A stretch of DNA of 8,610 nt, from assembly GCA_900546785.1 (NCBI GenBank), contig URED01000057.1:1-8610 (forward strand). The letters are read 5' to 3'. Position 1 is the first letter of the stretch, and every line of letters begins with the position of its first letter. This DNA comes from an uncultured Oscillospiraceae bacterium. Lineage in GTDB: Bacteria > Bacillota > Clostridia > Oscillospirales > Acutalibacteraceae. A model generated the notes under the pieces. The model worked only from the letters and a program-made list of their open reading frames with translations. It did no database searches and was not told where the DNA came from. The position numbers and the translations under genes were made by a program. This document shows, in pieces, positions 1 through 6,398 of the stretch.

Positions 1-27
1 GGCGGGTCTTTCTGCGTTTTTGACGGA

Positions 28-2115
28 TTATTCTTTTTCAAGCACAAATATTTCCGATTCAAGCGGGTTGTAATAAGCAACGTCGATTCCCCTGTGCATC
101 AGGTAAGCGCCGCTCTTTTTGAATTTTCTGTGTTCGGAGCTGACGCTGTAAACGGCATTTTCATCAAGTCCTTCAAATTTTAAAGTGACATATCTGCTGC
201 CGAAGAAAGAGTTTGCGCCCGTGCAGGCAAAATATGCAGCCTGCGATCTGTCCTTGCTCACATAACCCGTGAAATAGATCTTATCCTGCTCGTAGGTCAT
301 GACTCTGTAAAGATCGCCGAACTGAACGGTGTGGCGTATCTTCTTGTAAAGCGCAATGTATTTTTTGTAGTCTGAAATCTCTTTCTTCGTAAGCTTTGTA
401 AGGTCCGAGCCGATCGAAAGAGAGCCCTGCATGGAAACGGCAAAGCGAAACGCGGTCGAAACGGGCCGTGCTTTTTTATTTGTATCCGTGACCCATGCGC
501 GCATGCATTTTGTTGGGTAGAGCAGGCTGTAGCCCTGCTGGATCTCAAGCCTGTCAACAGGGTCGGTGTTGTCGCTCGGCCAAACCATGTCAAAATGGCT
601 GAGCGCGCCCAGATCCGTTCTGCCGCCGCCGCTTGCACACGCCTCAAACTGAACCTCGGTATGTTTTTTCTTCAATTCGTCAACAATATGGAAAACGGCC
701 TGTGTGTGCCTGTACCAAAGCTCTTTGCCGTTCTTAAGATTGTCTGTGCCGATCTCGGAAAACGGGCGGTTCATATCCCATTTTATGTATTTTATATTGT
801 TTTCGCTCAGCAGCTTATCAAGAAAGTCGAGTACGTATTTCTGCACTTCGGGCTTTGTCATATTCAGTACAAGCTGGTTTCTGAGCAGATTCGGTTTCCT
901 GGTTTCGTAATTATAAGTCCATTCCGGGTGATCTTTATAAAGCTGGGAAAGCGGGTTCACCATCTCCGGTTCAACCCAGATGCCGAAATCCATTCCCAGC
1001 TTGTTAACGCCGTCAATCAGCGGCTTCAGCCCGCGCGGGAATTTTAGACGGCTCACATCCCAGTCACCAAGCCCGGATCTGTCCGAAACTCTGGTGGAAA
1101 ACCAGCCGTCGTCCATAACAAACAGCTCGCAGCCTATGTCGGCGGCTGTCTTTGCAAGCTTCAGCTGGCCCGCCTCGTTCACGTTGAATCCCGTGGCTTC
1201 CCAGCTGTTGTAAAGCACCGGCAGGTCTTCGTAAGCAAATCTTTTCGGCAGAATGTATTTAACGGCAAAATCATTCATCCGGCGGCTCATTTCGCCCAGC
1301 CCCTGCGCAATGCCGCAGTAAACGGGCGGCGTTATAAATTCCTCGCCGGCGGCAAGCGTCTTTGAAAAGTCAAAATCATTCATGCCGATAACGGCGCTTG
1401 TTCTGCCCGTAAAATCTCGCGCGGCGGATATTTTGAAATTGCCGCCCCAGGCAAGTGCGGCAAAATATACGTCGCCGCAATGTTCGTCAGGCTTTTGTGC
1501 TGCAATCAGAGCGGGAATGTGGTGGTGCGCGGTTATGCCCTTTCTGCTTTCATACACTATGATTCCGCTCTCCAGCGTCTGATAGGTAGGCCGGAATTCT
1601 CCGCCCCAGGAGCCGTTTGCATTGATGATCGTGTATGCGCGCTCACCCGGCAGATGAAGTTCTGCGCTCGCAGCCTTCTCAAGCGTGATCGCTTTGCCGG
1701 AAAGATTTTTTATAACAGCATATCTCTCAATAATATCGCTGCCGTCAAACAGCCTGTATACAAGCGTTACGGCGAGTCCGTATTTGGCGTCCTTCAGCTC
1801 GATATGCAGGGTGCTGCCGTTGATTTCTGCGCCGGCAAAATCAAGCACGGTGTCGCGGCAGCCGTCATAAAATTCGCATTTTATTGCAAATTCACGGTAC
1901 ATCGTTCCGCCGAAGGGCACGTATTCCGTCTGCGCAAAATCAAGCGCGGAGTGGTTGGAATTTTGTTCCTTTTTATTTACCTCTTCAAAATCCCCTGCGG
2001 GGCATTTTGCGCCCCAGTGCATATTGAAAACGCCGTCTTTTCCGGCACCTATGGCATATTGCAGGTTTTCCGTTTCAAGTGTAAAAACGCCGTTTTTATG
2101 CTTTGTGATCTTCAT
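28..2115 (-). CDS. GH36 family alpha-galactosidase, cytoplasmic
   Basis: Predicted to release terminal alpha-1,6-linked galactose from melibiose, raffinose-type sugars or galactomannan fragments by a retaining mechanism. The 695-residue product is near the family's usual length (about 700-740). An N-terminal beta-sandwich region (about 1-290) precedes the barrel. In the barrel I see DDGWF at 335-339, GIWVEPEMV at 378-386, LRNQLVLN at 411-418, KWDMNR at 445-450 (nucleophile D447), CASGGGR at 493-499 and WPSDNTDP at 512-519 (D515, likely acid/base). All the usual galactose-contacting motifs are present. A beta-rich C-terminal domain follows from about 600. There is no signal peptide or membrane segment, so it should act inside the cell on imported sugars. 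The start is supported by GAGAGAGG seven bases upstream. It is transcribed away from zapA from a promoter overlapping that gene's. The family call is firm; the exact substrate is inferred. Confidence 0.95.
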   Translation of the reverse strand: MKITKHKNGVFTLETENLQYAIGAGKDGVFNMHWGAKCPAGDFEEVNKKEQNSNHSALDFAQTEYVPFGGTMYREFAIKCEFYDGCRDTVLDFAGAEINGSTLHIELKDAKYGLAVTLVYRLFDGSDIIERYAVIKNLSGKAITLEKAASAELHLPGERAYTIINANGSWGGEFRPTYQTLESGIIVYESRKGITAHHHIPALIAAQKPDEHCGDVYFAALAWGGNFKISAARDFTGRTSAVIGMNDFDFSKTLAAGEEFITPPVYCGIAQGLGEMSRRMNDFAVKYILPKRFAYEDLPVLYNSWEATGFNVNEAGQLKLAKTAADIGCELFVMDDGWFSTRVSDRSGLGDWDVSRLKFPRGLKPLIDGVNKLGMDFGIWVEPEMVNPLSQLYKDHPEWTYNYETRKPNLLRNQLVLNMTKPEVQKYVLDFLDKLLSENNIKYIKWDMNRPFSEIGTDNLKNGKELWYRHTQAVFHIVDELKKKHTEVQFEACASGGGRTDLGALSHFDMVWPSDNTDPVDRLEIQQGYSLLYPTKCMRAWVTDTNKKARPVSTAFRFAVSMQGSLSIGSDLTKLTKKEISDYKKYIALYKKIRHTVQFGDLYRVMTYEQDKIYFTGYVSKDRSQAAYFACTGANSFFGSRYVTLKFEGLDENAVYSVSSEHRKFKKSGAYLMHRGIDVAYYNPLESEIFVLEKE

Positions 2116-2144
2116 AGAATGACCTCTCTCAGAAATTTATATTT

Positions 2145-2158
2145 GTTTTACGCTATCA
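2145..2158 (-). promoter_or_regulatory. Possible weak cre-like (CcpA) site at the GH36 promoter
   Basis: On the plus strand the right half, CGCTATCA (2151-2158), fits the half-consensus CGNTNWCA of catabolite-responsive elements. The left half, GTTTTA, fits poorly. The site covers the downstream part of the -10 hexamer and the predicted transcription start, which is where CcpA commonly represses sugar-utilisation genes. Catabolite control of an alpha-galactosidase would make sense. With one half degenerate, this remains a guess. Confidence 0.25.
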
Positions 2159-2183
2159 TACCAAATCTTTTTTTAATTGACAA
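2155..2183 (-). promoter_or_regulatory. Sigma-A-type promoter of the GH36 gene
   Basis: Read on the minus strand, TTGTCA (2183-2178) is followed after exactly 17 bases by TATGAT (2160-2155). Each hexamer differs from consensus at one position. Transcription would start near 2148, giving a leader of about 33 bases that contains the GAGAGAGG ribosome-binding site (2130-2123). The -35 element overlaps five bases of the oppositely directed zapA -35. Assigned from sequence match and spacing only. Confidence 0.75.
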
Positions 2184-2205
2184 GAATTTATTATCCTGTT
2201 ATACT
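2177..2205 (+). promoter_or_regulatory. Sigma-A-type promoter of the zapA operon
   Basis: A perfect TTGACA (2177-2182) is followed after 17 bases by TATACT (2200-2205), a one-mismatch -10. The predicted start near 2212 leaves a leader of about 39 bases. A second TATAAT at 2223-2228 lacks a good -35 partner and lies inside a 7-bp AT-only inverted repeat (2215-2221 with 2229-2235). As the only good promoter upstream of the packed zapA, U32 and maf genes, it probably drives all three. Confidence 0.8.
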
Positions 2206-2250
2206 AAAATAGTGATATTTTCTATAATAAAATATACGGAAGTGTGAAAT

Positions 2251-2598
2251 ATGGCAAAAAACAAAGTTCAGATAAAAATTTGGGGCGCAACGTACTCCAT
2301 TATTACGGAGGACGATGCCGAATACGTAGAAGAACTCGGCGAGTTTATTGACGGGGAAATGAAAAATATCTCTTCTAAAAATCCAAGCCTTTCTTCCATC
2401 CAGTGCGCCGTGCTTGTGGCGCTCGATCAGGCAGACGCCTGTAAAAAGGCAACCGCCTCGGCGGATAATTTAAGAGCGCAGATCAAGGATTATCTTGAGG
2501 ACAGCGCCCGCGCCCGCATGGAAGTGGACGTTGCCCGCAGAGAGATCGAAAGGCTCAACAGAGAGATCTCCAATCTCAGAGAAAAGCTAAACAGCTGA
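2251..2598 (+). CDS. zapA: Cell division protein ZapA
   Basis: ZapA is a small cytoplasmic protein that binds FtsZ and bundles its filaments, helping the Z-ring form at mid-cell. The 115-residue product has the family layout. An N-terminal beta region (NKVQIKIWGATYSI at 4-17, with the typical I.G..Y.I pattern) is followed by a short helix (EDDAEYVEELGEFID, 20-34), then a central helix rich in small hydrophobics (50-64). A long charged heptad-like coiled coil runs from about 72 to 113 and should mediate dimer and tetramer formation. The ATG is preceded six bases upstream by GGAAGTG (2238-2244). It is the first gene of an operon with the U32 gene (19-base gap) and maf. The length and the beta-then-coiled-coil order make other small coiled-coil proteins unlikely. 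Confidence 0.9.
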   Translation: MAKNKVQIKIWGATYSIITEDDAEYVEELGEFIDGEMKNISSKNPSLSSIQCAVLVALDQADACKKATASADNLRAQIKDYLEDSARARMEVDVARREIERLNREISNLREKLNS

Positions 2599-2617
2599 TT
2601 CGGGAATCAAAGCGAAT

Positions 2618-4624
2618 ATGCAAATGGAAATTTTAGCTCCCGCAGGTTCGCGGGAAGCGCTTGTTGCCGGCGTCAGATGCGGTGCCAACGCGGTTTACCT
2701 TGGCGGTAAGTCGCTCAGTGCGCGCAGAAATGCCGGCAATTTTGATGATGCGGAGCTGGAACGCGCTGCCGAGTATTGCCTTGCAAGAAACGTAAAAATA
2801 TATCTTACCTTAAATACGCTTTGCAGAGATGATGAGCTGGAGGAGGCATACCGCCTTGCCCGCCATGCGCTCTCCTGCGGAATCAGCGGCTTTATTGTGC
2901 AGGATATCGGCGTTGCAAATATGCTGCGCAGCTGTTTTCCCTCTGCCCGTCTGCACGCCTCCACGCAAACAAGCGTAATGACACCGGCAGGGGTCGCGGC
3001 TTTAAAAGAACAGGGCTTTTCCCGCGTAGTGCTGCCGCGTGAGATGAGCGAAAGTGAGATCGCAGAGATCGCCGGCTCAACGGATCTGGAGCTTGAAATG
3101 TTTGTTCACGGCGCGCTTTGCATGAGCGTGTCCGGCCAGTGTTATATGTCCGCAATGATCGGGCAAAGAAGCGGCAACAGGGGCCTTTGCGCCCAGACCT
3201 GCCGTCTGCCTTTTTCTGCTTTGAACCACGGCAGCTTTGCCCTGAGCCTTAAGGATCTCAGCTTAATTGATGAGCTGTCAAAAATAGAACAGCTCGGCGT
3301 AGTAAGCCTTAAAATAGAGGGCAGAATGAAGCGCCCCGAATATGTTGCTGCCGCCGTCACTGCCGTAAAAGAGGCGCTTGCGGGTACTTACAGTATGAAA
3401 ACAAAAAATGCGCTGCAAAGTGTTTTCAGCCGCAGCGGGTTTACGGATGGATATTTCAGCGGCAGAACGGGCGCCGGCATGTTCGGTATAAGAGGTAAAG
3501 AAGATGTTACTGCCGCGGTAGGTGTGTTGAAAGAGCTGGAACGCCTTTACGATAAGGAAAAGCCTTTGGTAAGTCTCAATATGGATTTTGAGATGCGTAA
3601 GGGCAGGGCAGCGGCCTTGACGGCACGTGCGCTCGGAAAAACGGTGTGCGTAACGGGCAGCGTCCCGCAGCAGGCTTTAAAAACGCCGCTGTCAGCGGAA
3701 AATATTGCCGCAAGGCTCTCGAAGCTCGGCGGCACGCAGTTTTATGCAGGCGATATAAATGTTGCCGTTGATCCGGGGCTTATTTTGCCTGCAAGCGAGA
3801 TCAACGATATGCGCCGCAGGGCTGCGGCAGAGCTGTCCGTGTTTAAAAAGAAAAATATCGAATCCAATCCGCTTGTTGTTCCGGCGGGTAAAAATAGAAA
3901 ATGTTCCCGGCCGTATCTTACCGCAAGATTTTTGAGCGCGTCGCAGATACCCAAAGCGCATCCTTTTAAAAGGATATTCCTGCCTGTGTGGGAAAAGAAT
4001 GAAAGTTTTGCCGAGCACGGCGCCGGAGCGGAGCTTCCGCGCGGGCTTTTCGGCAGTGAACAGCGCCTGAAAAGCAGGCTGGAAGAGCTTAAAAGCATCG
4101 GCGTCAAAACGGCTCTGTGCGGCAATTTGGGGGCGTTAAAGCTTGCGCGGGATCTGGGTTTTGACGTTTACGGTGATTTTGGCTTAAATGTGTTTAATTC
4201 GTATGCGGCGCAGCGCATACCGCATCCCATCCTTTCTTTTGAGCTTACCGTTTCACAGGCAAACGGCATAAACGCGCCTGATTCCGGCGTTATCGTCTAC
4301 GGCAAGCTGCCGCTGATGCTCACAAGGAACTGCCCGGTTAAAAACGCCGCAGGGTGTGCAAAATGCGGCAAACGCGGTTTTGTTGCGGACAGACTCGGCA
4401 AGCGGTTTCAGGTGGTCTGCTCGCCCTATCCGTGTGCGGAGATACTGAATGGGGTGCCCGTGTATCTTGCCGATAAAATGCAGGATGTCAAAACGGATTT
4501 TGCGCATTTCTACTTTACGGATGAAAGTGCCGATGATGTGGAAAAAATAATTTCACTTTATAAGACCCGCAGTCCGGCGACGTTTGAATTTACACGCGGG
4601 CTGTATTACAGGGGAGTGTTCTGA
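2618..4624 (+). CDS. U32 family 'peptidase' with DUF3656 (RlhA/TrhP-like RNA hydroxylation protein)
   Basis: Although the family is named for peptidases, characterised members act in prephenate-dependent RNA hydroxylation: TrhP on tRNA U34 and RlhA on 23S rRNA C2501. The 668-residue length is close to E. coli RlhA rather than the roughly 450-residue TrhP. It opens with EILAPAGSREALVAGVRCGA (4-23). The U32 signature spans 160-178 (E160, FVHGALC, GQCYMS). Cysteines C168, C175, C191 and C195 are placed to hold an iron-sulfur cluster. Residues about 295-410 resemble DUF3656, including TPLSAENIAARLSKLGGTQF at 356-375. A second cysteine group lies at C572, C580, C583, C601 and C606. The SD is weak (GGGA at 2602-2605), so the ATG two codons downstream, giving MEILAPAG, is an alternative start. 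Its stop overlaps the maf start by one base. The family is certain; whether the target is rRNA or tRNA is inferred. Confidence 0.88.
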   Translation: MQMEILAPAGSREALVAGVRCGANAVYLGGKSLSARRNAGNFDDAELERAAEYCLARNVKIYLTLNTLCRDDELEEAYRLARHALSCGISGFIVQDIGVANMLRSCFPSARLHASTQTSVMTPAGVAALKEQGFSRVVLPREMSESEIAEIAGSTDLELEMFVHGALCMSVSGQCYMSAMIGQRSGNRGLCAQTCRLPFSALNHGSFALSLKDLSLIDELSKIEQLGVVSLKIEGRMKRPEYVAAAVTAVKEALAGTYSMKTKNALQSVFSRSGFTDGYFSGRTGAGMFGIRGKEDVTAAVGVLKELERLYDKEKPLVSLNMDFEMRKGRAAALTARALGKTVCVTGSVPQQALKTPLSAENIAARLSKLGGTQFYAGDINVAVDPGLILPASEINDMRRRAAAELSVFKKKNIESNPLVVPAGKNRKCSRPYLTARFLSASQIPKAHPFKRIFLPVWEKNESFAEHGAGAELPRGLFGSEQRLKSRLEELKSIGVKTALCGNLGALKLARDLGFDVYGDFGLNVFNSYAAQRIPHPILSFELTVSQANGINAPDSGVIVYGKLPLMLTRNCPVKNAAGCAKCGKRGFVADRLGKRFQVVCSPYPCAEILNGVPVYLADKMQDVKTDFAHFYFTDESADDVEKIISLYKTRSPATFEFTRGLYYRGVF

Positions 4625-5184
4625 TGGTTCAAAAAAGAATATTGCTTGCCTCCGCTTCACCGCGCCGCCGCGAGCTGCTGCGCCTGATCACGCCCGATTT
4701 TGACTGTGCCGCCGCAGATGTTGACGAAACGCTGCCGCAGGGTTCTTCACCGCGCGACGCTGTTTTATATCTTTCAAAAATAAAAGCAAGCGCTTTTTTG
4801 CCGAGTGATAAATTGATCATAGGCGCGGATACCGTTGTGGCGCTTGCAGGGCGGATCATCGGTAAGCCGAAGGACGAAAAAGACGCTTTTGAGATCCTGC
4901 GTTCGCTTTCAGGCAGGGAGCACAGCGTTTTTACCGGCGTAACGCTTCTTTTCGGCGGCAAGGCTCGCTCTTTTTGCGAGGAAACAAAGGTGCGTTTTTA
5001 TGACCTCAGCGATGCGGATATAACCGAATATATCAGCACGGGCGAATGCCTGGATAAGGCGGGCGCCTACGGCATACAGGGCAAAGGCTCCCTGGTTGTG
5101 GAAAGGATAGACGGCGATTATTTTAATGTGGTCGGCCTTCCTGTTGCTCAATTATACAGAGAGTTGAAATTGATTGAAGAATAA
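4624..5184 (+). CDS. maf: Maf family nucleoside triphosphate pyrophosphatase (dTTP/UTP type)
   Basis: Maf proteins hydrolyse non-canonical or excess nucleoside triphosphates to monophosphates and pyrophosphate; overexpression blocks septation in Bacillus subtilis. The 186-residue length is normal. Visible motifs are LASASPRRREL (8-18, with the substrate-binding SxSPRR), GADTVV at 67-72 (catalytic D69), GKPKDEKDA at 80-88, SGREHSVFTGV at 96-106, and DKAGAYGIQGKG at 144-155 followed by GDYFNVVGLP at 164-173. The arginine of SPRR, the lysine of KPKD and Q152 in YGIQG point to the YhdE-like dTTP/UTP subgroup rather than the YceF 7-methyl-GTP subgroup. The ATG shares its A with the TGA of the U32 gene and has a strong SD, GGGGAG (4611-4616), seven bases upstream. 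It is the last gene of the zapA operon. Confidence 0.93.
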   Translation: MVQKRILLASASPRRRELLRLITPDFDCAAADVDETLPQGSSPRDAVLYLSKIKASAFLPSDKLIIGADTVVALAGRIIGKPKDEKDAFEILRSLSGREHSVFTGVTLLFGGKARSFCEETKVRFYDLSDADITEYISTGECLDKAGAYGIQGKGSLVVERIDGDYFNVVGLPVAQLYRELKLIEE

Positions 5185-5247
5185 TCAAAAAATGTCATGT
5201 TAGGCAGTAAACAGTAAAAAAGAAAAAATCCGATTGTTAAGATTAAC

Positions 5248-5265
5248 GAATTTTTAATAAAATTC
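5248..5265 (+). terminator. Weak AT-rich inverted repeat after maf, possible terminator
   Basis: GAATTTT (5248-5254) and AAAATTC (5259-5265) form a perfect 7-bp stem with a four-base TAAT loop, followed by a T-rich stretch. The stem is almost all A-T, so it would be weak. Just upstream, GTTA and TAAC (5236-5247) could form another minor hairpin. No strong intrinsic terminator is visible between maf and the next gene; this is the best candidate in the 199-base gap. Confidence 0.3.
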
Positions 5266-5299
5266 TTGTGTATTTTGCTGTGTTTTGGCGGATTTGGTA

Positions 5300-5328
5300 T
5301 TGCAACATTTCTTTTGAAATGTTATAAT
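5300..5328 (+). promoter_or_regulatory. Strong sigma-A-type promoter of the PHP gene
   Basis: TTGCAA (5300-5305) and a perfect TATAAT (5323-5328) are separated by the ideal 17 bases. Transcription would begin near 5335, giving a leader of about 49 bases with the SD at its end. The spacer is occupied by a perfect inverted repeat, listed separately. This gives the PHP gene its own start independent of the zapA operon. Confidence 0.8.
5304..5323. promoter_or_regulatory. Candidate operator: perfect 8-4-8 palindrome inside the promoter
   Basis: AACATTTC (5304-5311), a TTTT spacer, then GAAATGTT (5316-5323) form a perfect 20-bp dyad. It begins at the last two bases of the -35 hexamer and ends on the first base of the -10. 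Because it lies upstream of the predicted start it is not transcribed, so an RNA hairpin role is unlikely. Its size and place fit the operator of a dimeric helix-turn-helix repressor. No regulator gene is present here to match it. Confidence 0.5.
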
Positions 5329-5383
5329 AATTGTATATTGGAAATTTTAGATTTGCGGCATTTTAAAGAAAAGGAGTGAAGTT

Positions 5384-6274
5384 ATGGCGGCAGATTTACA
5401 TTGTCACACAAAGCTGAGCGACGGTTCTGTAGGTATAGAAGACCTTATTGTTATAGCCAAAAAAAGCGGTATTGATACGATTGCCATAACGGATCATGAC
5501 TGCCTTGCCGGCACGGTAAGAGGGCAGGTCATAGGCAAAAGGTACGGCGTAAATGTTATACCCGGAGTTGAAATATCCGCTTTCGATTTTGAGGCGGGCA
5601 AAAAAGCGCATATTTTATGCTATCTTGCGGACGCGCCCAACAGGCTGGAGGGCATTTGCAAGCGCACTTCTGTTGCGCGCAAGCGCGCGGGGCAGATCAT
5701 GATGCTCAAAACGGCAGGCAGGTTCCCGATAACCTCTGATTTTATCATCAGCCATGCCTCCGGCTCAACAAATCTTTTTAAGCAGCATATTATGCATGCG
5801 CTGATGGATGCCGGCTATACAGATCAGATCTTCGGCGAGCTTTATCATGCTTTGTTTGATGAAAAGAGCGAAACGAATATTCTTGCGCCCACAAAATATC
5901 CCGGTGTGGATGAGGTTATAAACGAGATCCATTCGGCGGGCGGTATCGCCGTGCTTGCCCACCCCTGCAAGTTTGATAATTATGACGAAATAGATAAGTA
6001 TGTTGAAATGGGGCTGGACGGCATAGAAGTCTGGCACCCGCTTGCAAGCGATGAAGAGATAGAGCGGCTTTCGGCGCTTTGCAAAAAGAAAAAGCTTCTG
6101 ATGACGGGCGGCTCTGATTTTCACGGCATTTACGGTGATAAAACCGTTACGCTCGGCGCCTGCTCAACCCCGCAGGAGCATCTGGATAAGCTGCTCGGCT
6201 ATAAGGCAAAGAAAAAGCGCGCGCAGCGCAAGGCTGAAAAGGCAGCCCAGGAAGCAGCTGCAAGCGGCGCATAA
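5384..6274 (+). CDS. PHP-domain phosphoesterase, YciV/RNase AM-like
   Basis: PHP-domain enzymes are metal-dependent phosphoesterases. The closest characterised type I recognise is E. coli YciV (RNase AM), which acts on 3',5'-nucleoside bisphosphates and short RNA 5' ends. Metal-ligand motifs are all present: DLHCHTKLSDG at 4-14 (H6, H8, D13), ITDHD at 35-39, PGVEIS at 60-65 (E63), H76 in AHILCY, H135, AHP at 192-194 (H193) and SDFHG at 244-248 (D245, H247). The inserted helical region with VARKRA (97-102) matches the YciV layout. Beyond the barrel, residues 274-296 form a Lys/Arg/Ala-rich tail. The start is fixed by AAGGAG (5371-5376) seven bases upstream. It has its own promoter and terminator, so is probably transcribed alone. 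The PHP fold is certain; the substrate is inferred, and a histidinol phosphatase seems less likely from the motif spacing. Confidence 0.88.
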   Translation: MAADLHCHTKLSDGSVGIEDLIVIAKKSGIDTIAITDHDCLAGTVRGQVIGKRYGVNVIPGVEISAFDFEAGKKAHILCYLADAPNRLEGICKRTSVARKRAGQIMMLKTAGRFPITSDFIISHASGSTNLFKQHIMHALMDAGYTDQIFGELYHALFDEKSETNILAPTKYPGVDEVINEIHSAGGIAVLAHPCKFDNYDEIDKYVEMGLDGIEVWHPLASDEEIERLSALCKKKKLLMTGGSDFHGIYGDKTVTLGACSTPQEHLDKLLGYKAKKKRAQRKAEKAAQEAAASGA

Positions 6275-6288
6275 AATCGCATTTTTTC

Positions 6289-6314
6289 AAACGCGGCTTA
6301 ACGCCGCGTTTTTT
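6289..6314 (+). terminator. Rho-independent terminator after the PHP gene
   Basis: AAACGCGGC (6289-6297) and GCCGCGTTT (6303-6311) form a perfect 9-bp stem with a TTAAC loop, running into six consecutive T residues (6309-6314). It begins 14 bases after the PHP stop codon. The reverse strand lacks a T-run, so it works in the plus direction only and isolates the PHP gene from the GH27 operon. Confidence 0.92.
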
Positions 6315-6339
6315 ATATCTAAATATTGCAAGATGGATA

Positions 6340-6367
6340 TTGACTTTGTGCTGCTTATAGGTATAAT
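6340..6367 (+). promoter_or_regulatory. Sigma-A-type promoter of the GH27-esterase operon
   Basis: TTGACT (6340-6345) is followed after 16 bases by a perfect TATAAT (6362-6367). The predicted start near 6374 gives a short leader of about 25 bases. CTGCTT (6351-6356) and AAGCAG (6385-6390) are inverted copies flanking the -10, but their 28-base separation makes an operator role doubtful. The preceding gene is closed by a strong terminator, so this promoter should control the operon. Confidence 0.75.
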
Positions 6368-6398
6368 TTATTTATAAAAAAGCAAAGCAGGTGTTTAT

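Noticed and set aside
1..27. Possible terminator arm after the GH36 gene (GGCGGGTCTTT at 1-11)
   Set aside because: It resembles one arm of a hairpin, but the partner arm would be outside the window, so it cannot be supported.
1480..2247. 255-codon open frame on the plus strand opposite the GH36 gene, with several shorter ones across 595-1582
   Set aside because: They lie antisense to a gene with complete catalytic motifs, show no recognisable domain and are low-complexity shadows of G/C-rich codons.
5185..5299. Small ORF or RNA gene in the maf-PHP gap
   Set aside because: AT-rich with frequent stops, no start with an SD and no stable fold that I can see.
6351..6390. CTGCTT and AAGCAG inverted pair around the GH27 -10 element
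   Set aside because: Only six bases each and 28 bases apart; expected by chance and not a typical operator.
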